Positions 14,501 to 25,214 of a DNA stretch of 64,000 nt are shown piece after piece. This stretch comes from Hymenolepis diminuta (Eukaryota; Platyhelminthes; Cestoda; Cyclophyllidea; Hymenolepididae). The notes under the pieces were generated by a model. The model was given only the letters and a program-made list of their open reading frames with translations, was not told the origin of the DNA and searched no databases. Numbering within the stretch: the stretch's first letter is position 1; each line of letters begins with the position of its first letter. The DNA is taken from the NCBI GenBank assembly GCA_900708905.1, contig CAADRB010000071.1:363825-427824 (forward strand). Direction: 5' to 3'. The translations under genes and the position numbers were made by a program.

Positions 14501-17500
14501 GCGATATCACCTTTAATACCAGGACATAAGGGTATATGCAATTGAATTATTAAATGAGTAAGTGAGAGGTCATTGATGCTAAAATCTCCATAAAGTTTTA
14601 TGCTCAAATTGTATGAAACAGTTTCAAAGAAAATCAAATTAAGAAATTAAGAAAACATTATTATTCCAAAAAGTGTTAAATTAATGAAAAAAGAACATTA
14701 ATTATAATGAACTTGACAAATGAGAAATGAAAAATAACTTGTAAAATCTACTAAATTTAAACATCTAACTTTGAATGAACTATCGTTCTTTAAAAGAATA
14801 TTTGCCGAAAAAGATCCGTAATTCAGTCTTTTGGCCAGACTGACTTGGAAACAGTAAATTCGAATCATTGCCATAGCTTCCAGGGGTCATATTCGAATAT
14901 CTTAACTTGAGACACGATACAATTAAAAATTCATATTAATTAAAATTTAGTCTGAATTTAAATTGGATAAGATTTTATTTAAAATTCCACACTTTCGTTT
15001 CACCTCTTATTTAAACAATTGGGTTGCTCATTGAACTTGCATATATTCAACCATTGTTTTGGGAGTAATAACACTGAGACAGATATCAAAATACCGCCTC
15101 CTCTAATTCGTGTCTCCTCCAAATTCGAAACAACTGGGATTTTAAGTTAATACCCGCTCTATTTAAATAGGTGTGTGAATCACAGCAAACCCGATTAGAA
15201 AATAATTAAAAAAGTTAGTTACTTAAAAAGAAATGGAAACCTTTTAAAAGTATTTCATATTTCAAATTTCGACATCCTAAAGCTAAGCATCTATTTGCAT
15301 CCAGTGATTAGCAAACCATTTAATAAAATGCGTCTATTTAGGAATCAGTTTTGGGGCATATTTTTCCAACATACTTGATTAAAACAAAATCAAAACCGGC
15401 GCGCAGACACTATTTTTAGCAATTTTACAGCCCTCATTTTTTAGAGAGTGCAAAATATCAAAATATCAGACGCTGCGCTGTCTTCTCAAAAGCAAATATA
15501 AACATTTTTCCGAGAGGTTTCAACTGTGCGAAGTTTCAAAATACGCTTTTAGGCAAAAAGTGCGAAAAGTGTCGAAATGTTTTAATAAAAGATACGTAAA
15601 TCGTTATATTCGTGACAAATGAGGTCCTGAGACCTCATCATGTATAAATTTTTGGAAAGGACGTGATATCGTTGAATTCGACGGCTAATGGTAAGTAATC
15701 TGGCGATAATTATTAAAAAATTAATTAAATTAAAGTGCATTTCTGAAATTTTGACCCCATGTAAGGTCCTTAAATTTATGTAAGATCATCCTGTTTCTCG
15801 GCCCCCGTAGAAGAATTTAATGAAATGGATTTTTAATTAATTACTTGGTCAATAAGCACCGTATATCATGGAAAGTATTTGCTCTGTGATCCGGGGGATG
15901 AATCTTGAAATTTGAAACAGTGAAAAATCCTTTAATTAAGTAGTATCGAAATCGAATTCAAAAACCAGATGAAATAAGACTCTTGATCATAATTTGACTT
16001 AGTTCCCGGCATTCTTTTGACCTCCTCACGCTGTATCATTCATTAAACTTTACTATTACCCAGTTCCAGCCGCATTTTCAATGCTTATAAAGTACAAAAT
16101 TCTTTGCTCTGCTGGGGGTTATCATGTAATATTAAAAATAAACAATAAGCTGAGAAATTCTAATTAATTAATTAATTAATTCTAATTAATTAATTCTAAT
16201 TATTAATAACTATTTTATTATTCGCAAATCATGTTTAAACTTGAGAATTTCAGTAAAGTTACTGATAGAATGAAAGACGATTTTTCCCACCATCGTCCAG
16301 TAAAACAAACTCACTTCAAGGGTGCATGGTTTTGTTCAAACTTTTCAAATTTTGTTGTGAATAACCTCTTATTCAATCATTCACGAAATATTATTTAAAT
16401 AATATAGAAGTCGTATCACTTGTCAGTTTGTAGAATAGTTTCAATTTCCAGTGAATATATAATATTGTCCCATTATTCATGTTTGTATATTTTTTCCCCA
16501 GTTCCGGAACGGACAAGACATTGACAGTAAAAAATGGCATTAATATTAATTAAACTCAACGTCTCATTTGAAATTGAAAAAAAAAACAGACCAGAATTTC
16601 AATTTATTCATTAATTAATATTTTTTTAAATAAATTAAATTTAAAGTGCTGATTTCTCCCGTAATTCCCTATTTTTTGATAATACAAAGAAATTAATTAT
16701 CGAAAATTCGGTTTCAGAGGTGGAATTAGAACTGCGATCCATCAAAATACAAAAATGCATTTTTAAAATAAAATAAACGTCTAAAATTTTCGCAAAAAGT
16801 TCGTCATCGGATCTTAATAGCTCTGGATCACGCAAAAACAACATCACGCCATCAGACTGGTCATCATTTGGAGTGTAAAAATAGAAATAAAGATGGATTT
16901 ATTTAAAATTTACCTCAGTAATAGTGAAAGTTGGGGTATTGAATTCCGAAATAAGCATATCATCTGCAAATTTGAGCGAATTACTTCCGTTCCATATGAA
17001 CTTGAGTTGATCTATAGTGTATCCGTAGCTACCAATATCCATATCACAGTCTTGTTGATCCATTGGAAAATTTCGTAAATGCATTTCACAGGCCAGCCGC
17101 ATTGTGATCTTCTGACTAAAGAAAATCCTTCCACTGGGCGAGACACTAATCTTGTGGTTGGGAACCGTCATCTTGTACAGAAATCCCTCCTTCCCATTTC
17201 GAAAAAAGAGATCAGGTAGCCATATATCATTCCGTTTATGAGTTAGAAGAATATTATCAGCTATGTTAGAATATTCAGACAGGTGATCCCACCGCAATCT
17301 TGGATCCGTCCAAGTTTGAACCAGGATCATATCAGCCGTGTACTGCATGTTAATAACGTCAACACTAGTTATTGCGAGGATCTTAATAGAAAGATACACC
17401 CGAGTGGGTTCAAATGTACCCTCAGTAGGTCTTTCGTACCTTCGATATGGTTTCATTAGTTGATTAATGAGCTTCTGTTTCAACTCGGGATATGAAAGCT

Positions 17501-17675
17501 CAACCGGCGGAGAAATGCTGATTTCTGTCGGTGCTTGTAAAGCCGGTGTATTGATAAATTGATTAAAATCAAGAAAATCAGGCTCAAAATGCCTGTTAAA
17601 TTGAGCAGCGTGGAGTAGCGATACGAAAAGCAATGTCAGTGAGATAGGGAGAAGAGGCAGTAAGCGTCTGAGCAT
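2306..17675 (-). CDS. Glutamate-gated chloride channel-like Cys-loop receptor subunit (3' end incomplete)
   Basis: Four minus-strand exons (16914-17675, 11316-11531, 8358-8516, 2306-2596) join in phase 0 at GT-AG sites and give 476 codons. Order: signal peptide about 1-24; extracellular domain to about 275; Cys-loop Cys196-Cys210 with the FPMD core; second disulfide pair Cys256/Cys269 in loop C, typical of GluCl and glycine receptors; TM1 about 280-303; Pro310-Ala311-Arg312 before TM2, the anion-selectivity signature; TM2 about 312-330; TM3 about 345-367; a Cys-rich intracellular loop 380-476. Known for the family: pentameric plasma-membrane chloride channels opened by glutamate, inhibitory in nerve and muscle. 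Odd here: the glutamate-binding arginines of loops G and D are Leu100 and Val119, and pore 6' is Leu318. TM4 is not securely located. Family assignment is firm; the ligand is not. It could be another flatworm anion-channel subtype. Confidence 0.9.
2597..8357. other. Large intron of the receptor gene with interspersed repeats
   Basis: This lies between exon 3 and probable exon 4. It is AT-rich, with a C-run near 5925 and one copy of repeat family B at about 5690-5985. A pyrimidine-rich patch is at about 4425-4510. No further minus-strand exon with TM4 features was found; YW codon searches hit only exon 3. Confidence 0.5.
5690..5985 (+). repeat. Interspersed repeat family B, copy 1
   Basis: This copy contains AAGCACTGGACGTCGTAGACA and, about 200 bp on, CTTCTGTCAACCGACCTCAG. 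The same ordered blocks recur, diverged, at about 15760-16110, 37430-37720 and 42660-42960, and weaker partial matches are near 14270-14520 and 41880-42010. No coding capacity is seen. It is probably a short non-autonomous element; edges are approximate. Confidence 0.5.
8358..8516 (-). CDS. GluCl-like receptor, exon 3 (end of TM2, TM2-TM3 loop, TM3)
   Basis: The acceptor AATTTTAG|ATT and donor CAG|GTGAGA bound 159 bp in phase 0. The exon encodes residues 327-379, including [13 protein letters not shown] (the family's TM2-TM3 loop) and a TM3 with [12 protein letters not shown], then a basic stretch [13 protein letters not shown] at the start of the intracellular loop. The glycine within FVFGALLEF of ivermectin-sensitive nematode subunits aligns with Ala356. 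The intron that follows is about 5.8 kb if exon 4 is the next exon. Confidence 0.9.
8517..11315. other. Intron of the receptor gene; no gene seen
   Basis: The stretch is AT-rich intronic sequence. A possible very old SINE fragment on the minus strand is near 10020-10070 (TGGAAATTGAACTTGTGGTC), too degraded to call. A pyrimidine-rich tract with (CT)n is at about 10910-10930. Nothing else was recognised. Confidence 0.5.
11316..11531 (-). CDS. GluCl-like receptor, exon 2 (loop C, TM1, most of TM2)
   Basis: The exon lies between an acceptor CATCTTTTAG|GAT and a donor AAG|GTCAGT, is 216 bp long and is phase 0 at both ends. It encodes residues 255-326: DCTAPG, then TGTYTC of loop [12 protein letters not shown]1 ending SWLTFWV, then [11 protein letters not shown] and TM2. 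By eye the fit to glycine/GluCl receptors is close from the loop C cysteines to the pore. The pore reads LLTLISLLT after the conserved RVTLG, where family members usually read a Thr-rich run; see the finding on TM2. The preceding intron is about 5.4 kb and the following one about 2.8 kb. Confidence 0.9.
11708..11850 (+). repeat. tRNA-like SINE copy
   Basis: The head CGCACAGTGGTCAACATGCA then GTCTGCTATGTCAGAGGTCA matches the head shared by the other SINE copies. The B-box region is degraded (ATGAAACAGATGCCC). The tail continues with a conserved block ending in GATAGAATGCGAGTT, shared with the copy at about 25.55 kb. Confidence 0.6.
13285..13510 (+). repeat. tRNA-like SINE copy, near full length but diverged
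   Basis: The head TGGTAGCGCAGCTGTCAAAG resembles a tRNA A-box region. Further on, the family tail blocks are present: TCTGGTCAATAAGAGGGATG and CTTACCTCTACTCAAGTCAA. Order and spacing agree with the better copy at 43.2 kb. Confidence 0.55.
15760..16110 (+). repeat. Interspersed repeat family B, copy 2
   Basis: The block TTGGTCAATAAGCACCGTAT followed by an ATGGAAAGTATTTGCTCTGT block, then TTGAAATTTGAAAC, corresponds in order to the copies at 37.4 and 42.7 kb. It ends near a CTCCTCACGCTGTATC segment. Edges are approximate. Confidence 0.45.
16160..16205. repeat. Simple repeat (TTAA/AATT-rich)
   Basis: Tandem ATTA units run with small interruptions. A similar short run is at 39327-39345 and a longer AT-rich block is at about 30700-30840. 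Confidence 0.8.
16914..17675 (-). CDS. GluCl-like receptor, coding exon 1 (signal peptide and ligand-binding domain)
   Basis: This exon encodes residues 1-254. The ATG at 17673-17675 is chosen because it opens directly onto [10 protein letters not shown] and a hydrophobic run ending in HAA/Q, a good signal peptide. Upstream the frame stays open only to an in-frame TAG at 17739-17741, with no other ATG. Visible motifs are loop D with QTW (residues 120-122), the WLPDLFF strand (about 152-158), the loop A/E region, the 13-residue Cys-loop (C196-C210) and loop B SYG (216-218). It ends GAG|GTAAAT in phase 0. A TTTAG at 17739 could be a 3' splice or spliced-leader acceptor just before the coding start. 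Confidence 0.9.
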
Positions 17676-17738
17676 TGCTTTGAACCACTCGTTCTGCTTT
17701 TCCAAACTTCTCCTTGCCGTGTATGCATTGGCTTTCAA

Positions 17739-18150
17739 CTAAACAATGCCTAACAACAGCTATCTCCCTCTGGGCTCTTGTGTTGAAGTGGTTTCACGAG
17801 TGTGAGCCTTCCAAACACCAGTATAAATCGGGATCGTGGGTGATAAGGTTAACAGGCGGCCGATCTCGGCCCTAAATTACTGATAGCATCCTCAGGAATT
17901 TAAACTTAGTCGTTCACTGGTTTGCAGTTTCTCTCCCTCGCGCTCTCTCTCTCTCACGCTGCTATTACTCCCGCGCTTTTTGCCCTCACGCCACTGAGAA
18001 CGCCCCCCACCAATCAGCAGCAGCACTCAGTAGCCTTGAGGTGAGTGGCCAATCGGGAGCTCGTAAATGAGAACTCCCTGATGGGTGTGCATTGGGGTGG
18101 GGAGGTTGTTGACAGGACACACTGATGTTAACGAGGTCATCTGACAGGTA
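17739..18150 (-). promoter_or_regulatory. Putative promoter and 5' UTR region of the GluCl-like receptor
   Basis: This stretch directly upstream of the start codon is less AT-rich than its surroundings. It carries CCAAT boxes on the plus strand at 18010-18014 and 18049-18053 and one on the minus strand at 18091-18095. A (CT)n tract on the plus strand at about 17925-17965 reads as GA repeats in the gene's direction. A 3' splice-acceptor-like TTTAG ends at 17739, so the mature mRNA may start by cis or spliced-leader splicing close to the ATG. No TATA box or mapped start is claimed. Confidence 0.4.
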
Positions 18151-18461
18151 CTTTTCTCTCACTTGAGATGAAGATGATGCGTCAGATCGCCCAACTAACT
18201 AATTTTTCCACTTGTAAATGAAATTAAATGCGTTCATCTATTTTACGGTAATTTCCATGACTGCATGACTGATTTTAAATATACAACATTGCATGTGAAT
18301 ATATCCTAAGCAAAATTGTTATTCTTTCTCAAAAATAATTCTAGTAAATGACACCTACTCCTACGGAGGGTTCTGATTTGTTAAAATCACGTTTGCTAAA
18401 TTCACTTTCCAGAAAAATATCCCAAAAGATCACCTCAGAGACTTTATTGAAATATTTTTTA

Positions 18462-18790
18462 ATGAAGGCTAACATAAGACAGGGATCTAAAGAGGGATTC
18501 ACACTCTCTTGAATAATACTTCATGTCGTAAGAGGTCTGAAAGCCAGTTTACAGAGTCCCTCAGGATTTTAGTGGTCATTGGGAGCCTTATGTATGCGGA
18601 CGATTTGAGTATTACTACTCCTTTGATTGGGCAAGCCGAACCACTTCGTCAAAGGCTTAAGGTAATCCTTGACAAATGTGTAATGGAAACCATATATGAA
18701 AGACAACACCAGTGTACGTCAATGCACATCTGCATCAAACATTTATCCACAAAGGAGATCACAAGTGAACTCTTTCACCCAACTTGATTC
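18462..18790 (+). pseudogene. Reverse transcriptase fragment of a degenerate non-LTR retrotransposon
   Basis: One frame reads IRQGSKEGFTLS, a damaged version of the QG...LSP turn of LINE reverse transcriptases, then stops. About 40 codons later another frame reads MYADDLSI, the catalytic YADD box, followed by an amphipathic stretch LRQRLKVILDKC as expected after it. The spacing suits a non-LTR RT. At least one frameshift and one stop show that it is dead. The clade cannot be assigned. Confidence 0.55.
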
Positions 18791-20399
18791 TCCAGTTAAT
18801 GATAAAGATCTAGTCGACAATGGATCAAAAAGTTCAAAAGAGAACTTCTCAGGCATAAAACGATCTCATTAATACTTTACCAAAACTACCAGTATTATTT
18901 ATTAAAGCAGTCCTCGTGTACGTTTTTTTGACTGAAAATTTTGCTTTTCTTCGTGCATGGATGTTTCGCCAGGGTTGAAGGTAGTAAAATTGCCTGTTTT
19001 GTCAAGAGAAATGAAAAATATATATGCTCTGGACATTATGGACAATAAATCACTCAGAAACCTGGGGGACAAGTCCCCAATCTGAACTTTGCAATATTAG
19101 AGCGTAACGCATTGAACTAGACAGGACCAGAGATAAAGTGAATTATTAATATTAAAACCTTGAATTTATTATCTGCTATACTTGATCTCTTCACCTTTTA
19201 CTGGTATATTTATTGTTCCCTGTGTTCGTAAAATCTTCTTGCTCTGCTTAGGTTACTCAAAATTATAGACACATTGTTATGCTTTTGGAAATAAACGTCC
19301 AAAGTTTCGGAGTCTTTTTTGGCCTTAACAATGCAGGTAAATTTTTCGATTTGATGGAACAAAGCTATTGATAGAATACTGGCGATGCAAATTTTTCCTA
19401 TTAGAATTGCAACAGGAAACAAAGGTACTTGGGCATCTAGAATAAATGTACTCACGTTCTGGATTTCTTACTTAAGGAGATTGTTTTGCATCAAGCAAAA
19501 AATGTTTTCATTTAATGGGAATCTTATGAGAGTAGGTATGCGCTGGATGTAAGTAACTAGTCGATTTGATTCTTTATCCAGATATATGTGGGCCATCTGG
19601 TAAGGTACACGTTTGGGAATTCCTGCGACTAACTGGGATATTCTAAACCACAATCACTGGGAAACTTAACCGTCAGCCCCAATGTACCTACAGTTAGAAG
19701 ACAGGAGAGCGGTGGAACACGTTTTTCCTATGGATGCAATGGGTGGGTTAAATTGCACATAGTTTTAATAGATAACTCAGTAGCAGAAGAGAGTCTCCAT
19801 GAATTACACTGTTCTAAATTTAAGACGATGTACAAAATGCATGTTAGAACAGAAAATCCTCGCAAATATACATAGAGTAACATTTCACATTAAATTTCGG
19901 CAGGTTCAAATCAAATGAAAGAAAATATTCAACACAGGATAGGGAGCTCCTGGTACTAAAAAGGAATGGGCAGGTAAATAGGCAAGAACGCAGAGCACAG
20001 CCGAATATCTTCGCATGGTATGATCGCAACTTGGTTACATTCAGAGACAACACTTCCCCCCTCCCGTTACCTAGCCCTTGTTAAATAGACCTCTCGTATT
20101 TTATTTGTTTTAATAAGCCAGTGTAGAGGGCGCAATATATCAAAGTTAAAAAATTAATAGTAAATAATCGAAAACGATCTCTGTTAACAAGAATATGTGG
20201 TTTTAAGAACCGGTACCACCTTTCTGACGACTGACTGATGTCGATTGTCCATGCTCGAGGTTCATTTTAGATAGGCGCATTCATGTAAAGCAGTTATTCC
20301 CTTAATTTCGACGATAATCACCATAAAGCTTTTGGTGAGAAAATAAATTAGTCTAAAAGACTATTAAGAAATGTTTATTTCAATTATTATAACCAAAAG

Positions 20400-20705
20400 T
20401 ATCATGACAATTTATAATCGTAGGGAGTAACCGAAATCGGTTCATTGAATAATAAACGGAGGGAGGGGAAGGATGAAAAGATGTGCTGAGAGTAACGTTA
20501 AGATATCAAAGAATCTTGCTTCATTGAATTTTCGAACTCGTATTGTGCAATATTTACTTAATAGACAGTTCACAATCAAAAGTTCCTATTTCATGATTCG
20601 TCCTCTGGACGGCTGCAACTGCTCGTCTGCGATGTCCAGCGCTTACTGGCCGTTTTTTGGTAATCTAATTATCGGTCTTGCACTTCAAAGTGAATAAATT
20701 AATTT
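20400..20705 (+). repeat. Interspersed repeat family D, copy 1
   Basis: The blocks GTAACCGAAATCGGTT, AATCTTGCTTCATTGAATTT, CGTATTGTGCAATATTTACT and AACTTTAATTT-like tails recur in the same order, diverged, at about 31255-31560. The two copies share orientation. Coding capacity is not evident. Confidence 0.55.
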
Positions 20706-21384
20706 ATCTCCAAATAGCAGCATTGCGCAAACAGAAATGATCTTTCTATATTAAATTATTATTGTTATAAAAAATGAATAATTTTTTTTATTTAAGAAAA
20801 CGAAATTAACAACTTATTGTTCATTATTTACAAACTTTGCTTAGTTGCTAAAGTGTGCAACTTATGTGGTCGTCGCTTTGCATAATTTTGAGTAAACCGC
20901 CTGATCTCATACTATTCTTGAGCCCTGGCTTTGATCGGTAAAAATTTTTTTTTCTGCCACTTCTTGGACCGCTCATTTTGAAAATCGTTCCATAGTTACT
21001 ATATTCATTTGTAAAAGCAGAGAATTAAATTCATTCTCCAGATAAAATATTAATAATGAGAAAAAAACCTCTGCCGGAGTGCACATTATTTAATTAATAT
21101 TTAAATAACAAAGCTAATTACCATAAATATACCCTGTCTCATTCCTTCCTTATCCTTCTACTTACCAGGAGGACCAAACATTCACTCAGTAGCTGCGATT
21201 TCATTGATCGGATCTTAATTTTGGTTGAAACATTTGAAATTTTTCGTTATGAATATCAGTGTATCAACTTATAAAATGTAGAAAATAATAATACTCACGT
21301 CTATTTAAGAAACCATGTTCCAATGCTGATCTTGAATTAGGCGGTGATATCAATGAGCCTCACTACAATCCTTTAATTTGCTAG

Positions 21385-21492
21385 GCAAACTAATACGGTT
21401 GGTCATTCCACTCACTAGAGGTGCTCTGGTGAGCACTGAACTCGCGACCTCTGATCTTGCAGGCAAACGCCCTATTAACTGCGCCACTGCAA
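21385..21492 (-). repeat. tRNA-like SINE head, well preserved
   Basis: Read on the minus strand it starts GTGGCGCAGTTAATAGGGCG, a good tRNA A-box region, and continues to GGTCGCGAGTTCAGTGCTCA, a B-box-like block. It then runs into the family's TGGAATGACCAACCGTATT segment. It is not called a tRNA gene because no anticodon arm can be folded confidently and the same body follows it in many copies. Confidence 0.65.
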
Positions 21493-23414
21493 TATTAATA
21501 ATAAAGTTAAAATAAATGAAGCTTTAGAGAAATACTTGCGACCTGTGCAGGTGGTTCGAACATTCGTACAAGCACAATGTTCCACTGCTAATCATCTGGA
21601 CATACTCATATTGCTCCGCATTTTTAGGCTAATTTTAAATGTGAAAAGAAGGGTAAAATAAACATAATTTTCTATTTAAATACATTTCACGGGAAAATTC
21701 GCTTTTCAGCTGATTAATTTGTTAATAATAAATTTTACATATTCAAAATCGTTGCCAAATTGTCATTATATTAAAGCAATTAATTTTTAAATGAAAAGAA
21801 AATCTTAAATTATTAATAAAGATTTCTCAATTTTTTAAAATTTTAATCACGGTTATAAAATTTTTCAAATTGACATTATTATTTGAATTAAAATTATTAT
21901 TAAATATTAAAAAATACTGAATCTTTTATGGTCTAATACGACATTTTCCAAATTCAAAACAGATGGATTGAGTTTGTAAGATCATTACTTCGACGACTCA
22001 AACACCGCAGAGGAACTCTCTTGGGCATTCTGGTGAATTAATTTCAAATGAATGAGTAAAATATAATATGTTTCCCGTAACAATTACAGAATTATCAAAA
22101 ATTAATGAATTTAATTAAGCCAAAATTTAATTCTAGGCCCGATTTCAAGTAATTACTTTTCGCCACTTCGCAAAAATTTATAAGAGGAAAGGGAATGCCA
22201 CTTACCATCATTAATCATTGAAATTCATTTAATAACATCATGCATGTCAATTTCCTTCGAGTAAGGTTCATATGTCGAGATAACAAGGGACATTTAGGTC
22301 AGAATGGTTGGCTTACGCTTTCAAGTTTCCAATCGATCACTTGGGATCCAAAGTCCGCTTTTCAATTACTTATGATGAGCTTAAGATATTTCCAAGGCTT
22401 TGGTTCATTGAACTCTAGCCCAAGTTAACTGACAGTGGCTTCCCAAGCCATCTTCGATAGCCAAAATCGTCAACCAGCTCCTTTTCAGGACTAACTACTA
22501 CACCATCAACCTCGAAATCAGCACCATTAATGAGCACTAATTCGAGTAATTAACCTCAAACGGTAATGAATAGTCTAGTTTTTCCAAAGCTTCCTCTGCT
22601 ATTTCCCAATTGAGTTTTAATGTAACGAACTACTTTCCTCTTATTCTCCGGTAGCTCTAATCGCGCGACACTCGACGATTCACTACCACATCAAATCAGC
22701 ACACTTCAAATAAGTAAGGCGTCTACATTTACTTCCAGATTCCCAAGATAGATTGTAACGTTTTCATACAAATAAAATATTTAATGAAGATTTTATTTCA
22801 TCTAATTGATAGAGCTTTTTTGCCTTGTTGAATGAACAAAGACTTGATTTCTTAAATGTGAGAGGTTTAATTTGAACATTCAATACAAACGATATCATTG
22901 AAACTTGCTCTCTGAATCCTGCTGGGCTACCACTGTCTATTTAATTATTCAAAATATCAGCTTCTCTTTAATAAAAAACAATTTCTTCAAGTACATTTGT
23001 TTAATTTCTTATAAAAGGAAAATCAGTGTCACTTGCGACTGTCAAATCTCATTTATCTACTGTTGACACTAATTATAACCTCCTATCTAACCAGTTGATC
23101 TCGTCTTCTTATTCCAAATAAATGCGACAAGTGAAAGGACAAGAAAATTGATAAGATCTTTCGTCAATAAATGCAGACTTAATGTGTAAAGTTGTTTTAA
23201 TCACCACTGTCTTCTAAATCTCTCTTCCGCAAACTGGACTTTGCACAGCTTTAATCTGTGAATCGTAAATCAGGGGATGGTTAAACCCACGAATCCTGTC
23301 AACTCCATCGTATTCAAAGTTAGATGTTTGAGAAGAGTGGCAAAATACGTTTCCTTGGTAGACGTAAATGTAGGGATTTGATTTACGCACTTTGATAGAG
23401 GAAGGTGTTCTCGA

Positions 23415-23475
23415 TGTACTCTTTGTTTGAAACAGGATATAAAACGCCTTTCACTTCGAGAGACCGCAGGAAATG
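23415..23475 (+). repeat. Short interspersed repeat G, copy 1
   Basis: The segment ATAAAACGCCTTTCACTTCG then AGAGACCGCAGGAAATG recurs at 54388-54442 as ATAAAAAGCTTATCACTTCG then AGAGACCGTGGCATATG. The flanks show weaker similarity for about 100 bp upstream. Confidence 0.5.
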
Positions 23476-23631
23476 CAATGATTGAAGAAGAAGTTTGAAT
23501 GAAGATTGTGGTTCATTCGTGACGAAAGTCGCATCCAAGATATGAGGAACAAAGATCAAACAGACATCTTAGAAGATGTCGATATTTGTGAAGCTTCAAA
23601 ATTGGTATTTTTTGGAACATTAGGATTCATG

Positions 23632-24212
23632 CAGCATTGATAGCGTGTTGTGATGTTGCCGTTCACTGATTTATAGGGTTTCGGAGATAAAATCTATGGA
23701 CATGCCTCTTCGCCCGCTTGCAATAAAACGCACAGCTTGTTCTGCCTCTCATTTTTTCATACCGCCGTGTCACCATCGTTCAGGAAGTGATACAATGTGT
23801 GTGTTAAGAGTGATTTTTCCCATTTCAACAGACTTTCCCACTTTGTATATCCCACTTTCTTGCAGACCTATTGTCCAAATTCAACTGAAGTTATCCAAGT
23901 CATCTTCGCAGTAGGTGCACTGGTTGGTGAAACTACTTCAATTTTTCTCCATTCATGCCAAATATTATATGGAATTCAATTTTCATTTCCAACTCTTCTC
24001 AATTTCATCCATATACTTCGAAGAATGAAGTAAATGATTACAACTCAACAAGACGAAGAATGGAATAATTTAATGGCGTAGCGGAGCAACCACGTGCGTG
24101 TCTGCAAAGTCACGAGTCCGATAATCATCAGTGCACATCCACAGATCAAACGTAAGGGACACCATGATGTAATAGTAGTTGTGTCCGAAGACAACGAGAT
24201 GAAACATCTTGA
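23632..24212 (+). repeat. 581-bp near-identical dispersed duplication, copy 1
   Basis: This segment is collinear with 34257-34837 at a constant offset of 10625 bases and no indels. I see three mismatches: 23638 T/C, one C/T near 24137-24140 and one A/G near 24191. It contains a tRNA-like SINE head at about 24073-24155 (GGCGTAGCGGAGCAACCACG, then GTCTGCAAAGTCACGAGTCC). Short open frames of up to 78 codons across it lack any recognisable protein feature. It is probably a young mobile composite element or a recent duplication; no clear target-site duplication is visible. Confidence 0.85.
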
Positions 24213-25214
24213 TCAACGTGTATATTTGTTCAGCCTGAGGACACGAAACCAATACTCATCTGCATATGTACCCTATAATGGATGATCGACTGCAATCGTA
24301 GGTTCTAGTCATCAGGAAAGTTAGGAGACTGCGATTTTTCCATAAAAACGGCTCCGGAATCAAGTGTTGTGGACATTTTTCACATTAAACTTAGAAATTT
24401 CTTGATCATCGGCATCGTTACAAATACATATATGGCAAAAATGGGCTTCAGCATTATTGTTTTTACCTTTCCTTATACCTTCAAATTCATAGGTTCGATG
24501 AATTTATTTGTTAAATTATTGCGGAGAGTTGATGTGTGAATTAGTAGAAAAACTACTGGAACTCAAAGAAGACGATTATTTTTTATATAAAGTATCCCCA
24601 GAGCATTTGTGAATAATTCATTTTATTCGAATTTGGAAGTGGCTGAGAATTTATCCCCCCCCCTCTCCCTCCAGTTTCCAAAACTGACTTACGATTAGGA
24701 GCAGTTTCCATGATTGAAGAATTTCTTAAAATTTTAAAAGTTTTCTACGAATTGATTTACTTTTAATTAATAAAAGAGGTTATCTCGAACTCAATTAAAT
24801 ATCAGCCAAGTTAAAACAATTTGAAAAGCAAATCTTCCAGTTGTCATGTCAACAGGTTCGAAAATAGTGGGGAAAAAGTTAATTTTAAAGCTTTCTCATT
24901 GGTTGAGATGTGCGCCTATTAGTGCTCCTTGAATTTTCATTTGAGAAACAATAAGAATACGTGTATTACAGCTAGTTCACAGAAAATCAAGCACGTAGAT
25001 TCCTTCTATTGCAAAACAGTGAAAATGTTGGCTTGAATTGGGCCCCCTCCCCTAATTTAATTGCATTATGCAATATCGTAATACTGAAATTCAGAGAAGA
25101 ACTGCAAAACTTATTCGTATATTTCTAATGAAATGGCCGTTGTTTTTCTAAAATAATAATTCAGTTAGTTAAGATTTAATCTCAAGTGAAGATCAAAAAG
25201 GGCTAGAAATAGTT

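Larger units (their letters stand above)
11532..16913. other. First intron of the receptor gene with SINEs and repeat B
   Basis: The intron spans about 5.4 kb. It holds SINE-like copies at 11708-11850 and 13285-13510, repeat B copies at about 14270-14520 and 15760-16110, and an (AATT)n-type simple repeat at about 16160-16205. A short open stretch on the minus strand at 16641-16847 has coding-like composition, but no exon of the family is missing at this place. Confidence 0.55.
18791..23631. other. Intergenic, repeat-rich; no gene recognised
   Basis: No exon of a known family was found. The stretch contains a copy of repeat D (about 20400-20705) and a minus-strand SINE (21385-21492). Several short open frames on both strands have no splice context or recognisable motif. 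Confidence 0.5.

Noticed and set aside
16641..16847. Minus-strand open frame in receptor intron 1 ([19 protein letters not shown])
   Set aside because: It looks coding-like and lies 66 bases after exon 1, but exons 1 and 2 already join in phase with no gap in the family alignment, and no good donor follows it. An alternative exon is possible but unsupported.
17676..17738. N-terminal extension of the receptor starting at TTG 17738
   Set aside because: It starts with TTG directly after an in-frame stop. The ATG at 17675 gives a proper signal peptide, and the extension would bury it behind charged residues.
23696..24033. Open frames of 72 and 78 codons in the 581-bp repeat (also at 34321-34658)
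   Set aside because: They overlap each other in different frames, have no known motif, and are preserved only because the two DNA copies are nearly identical.
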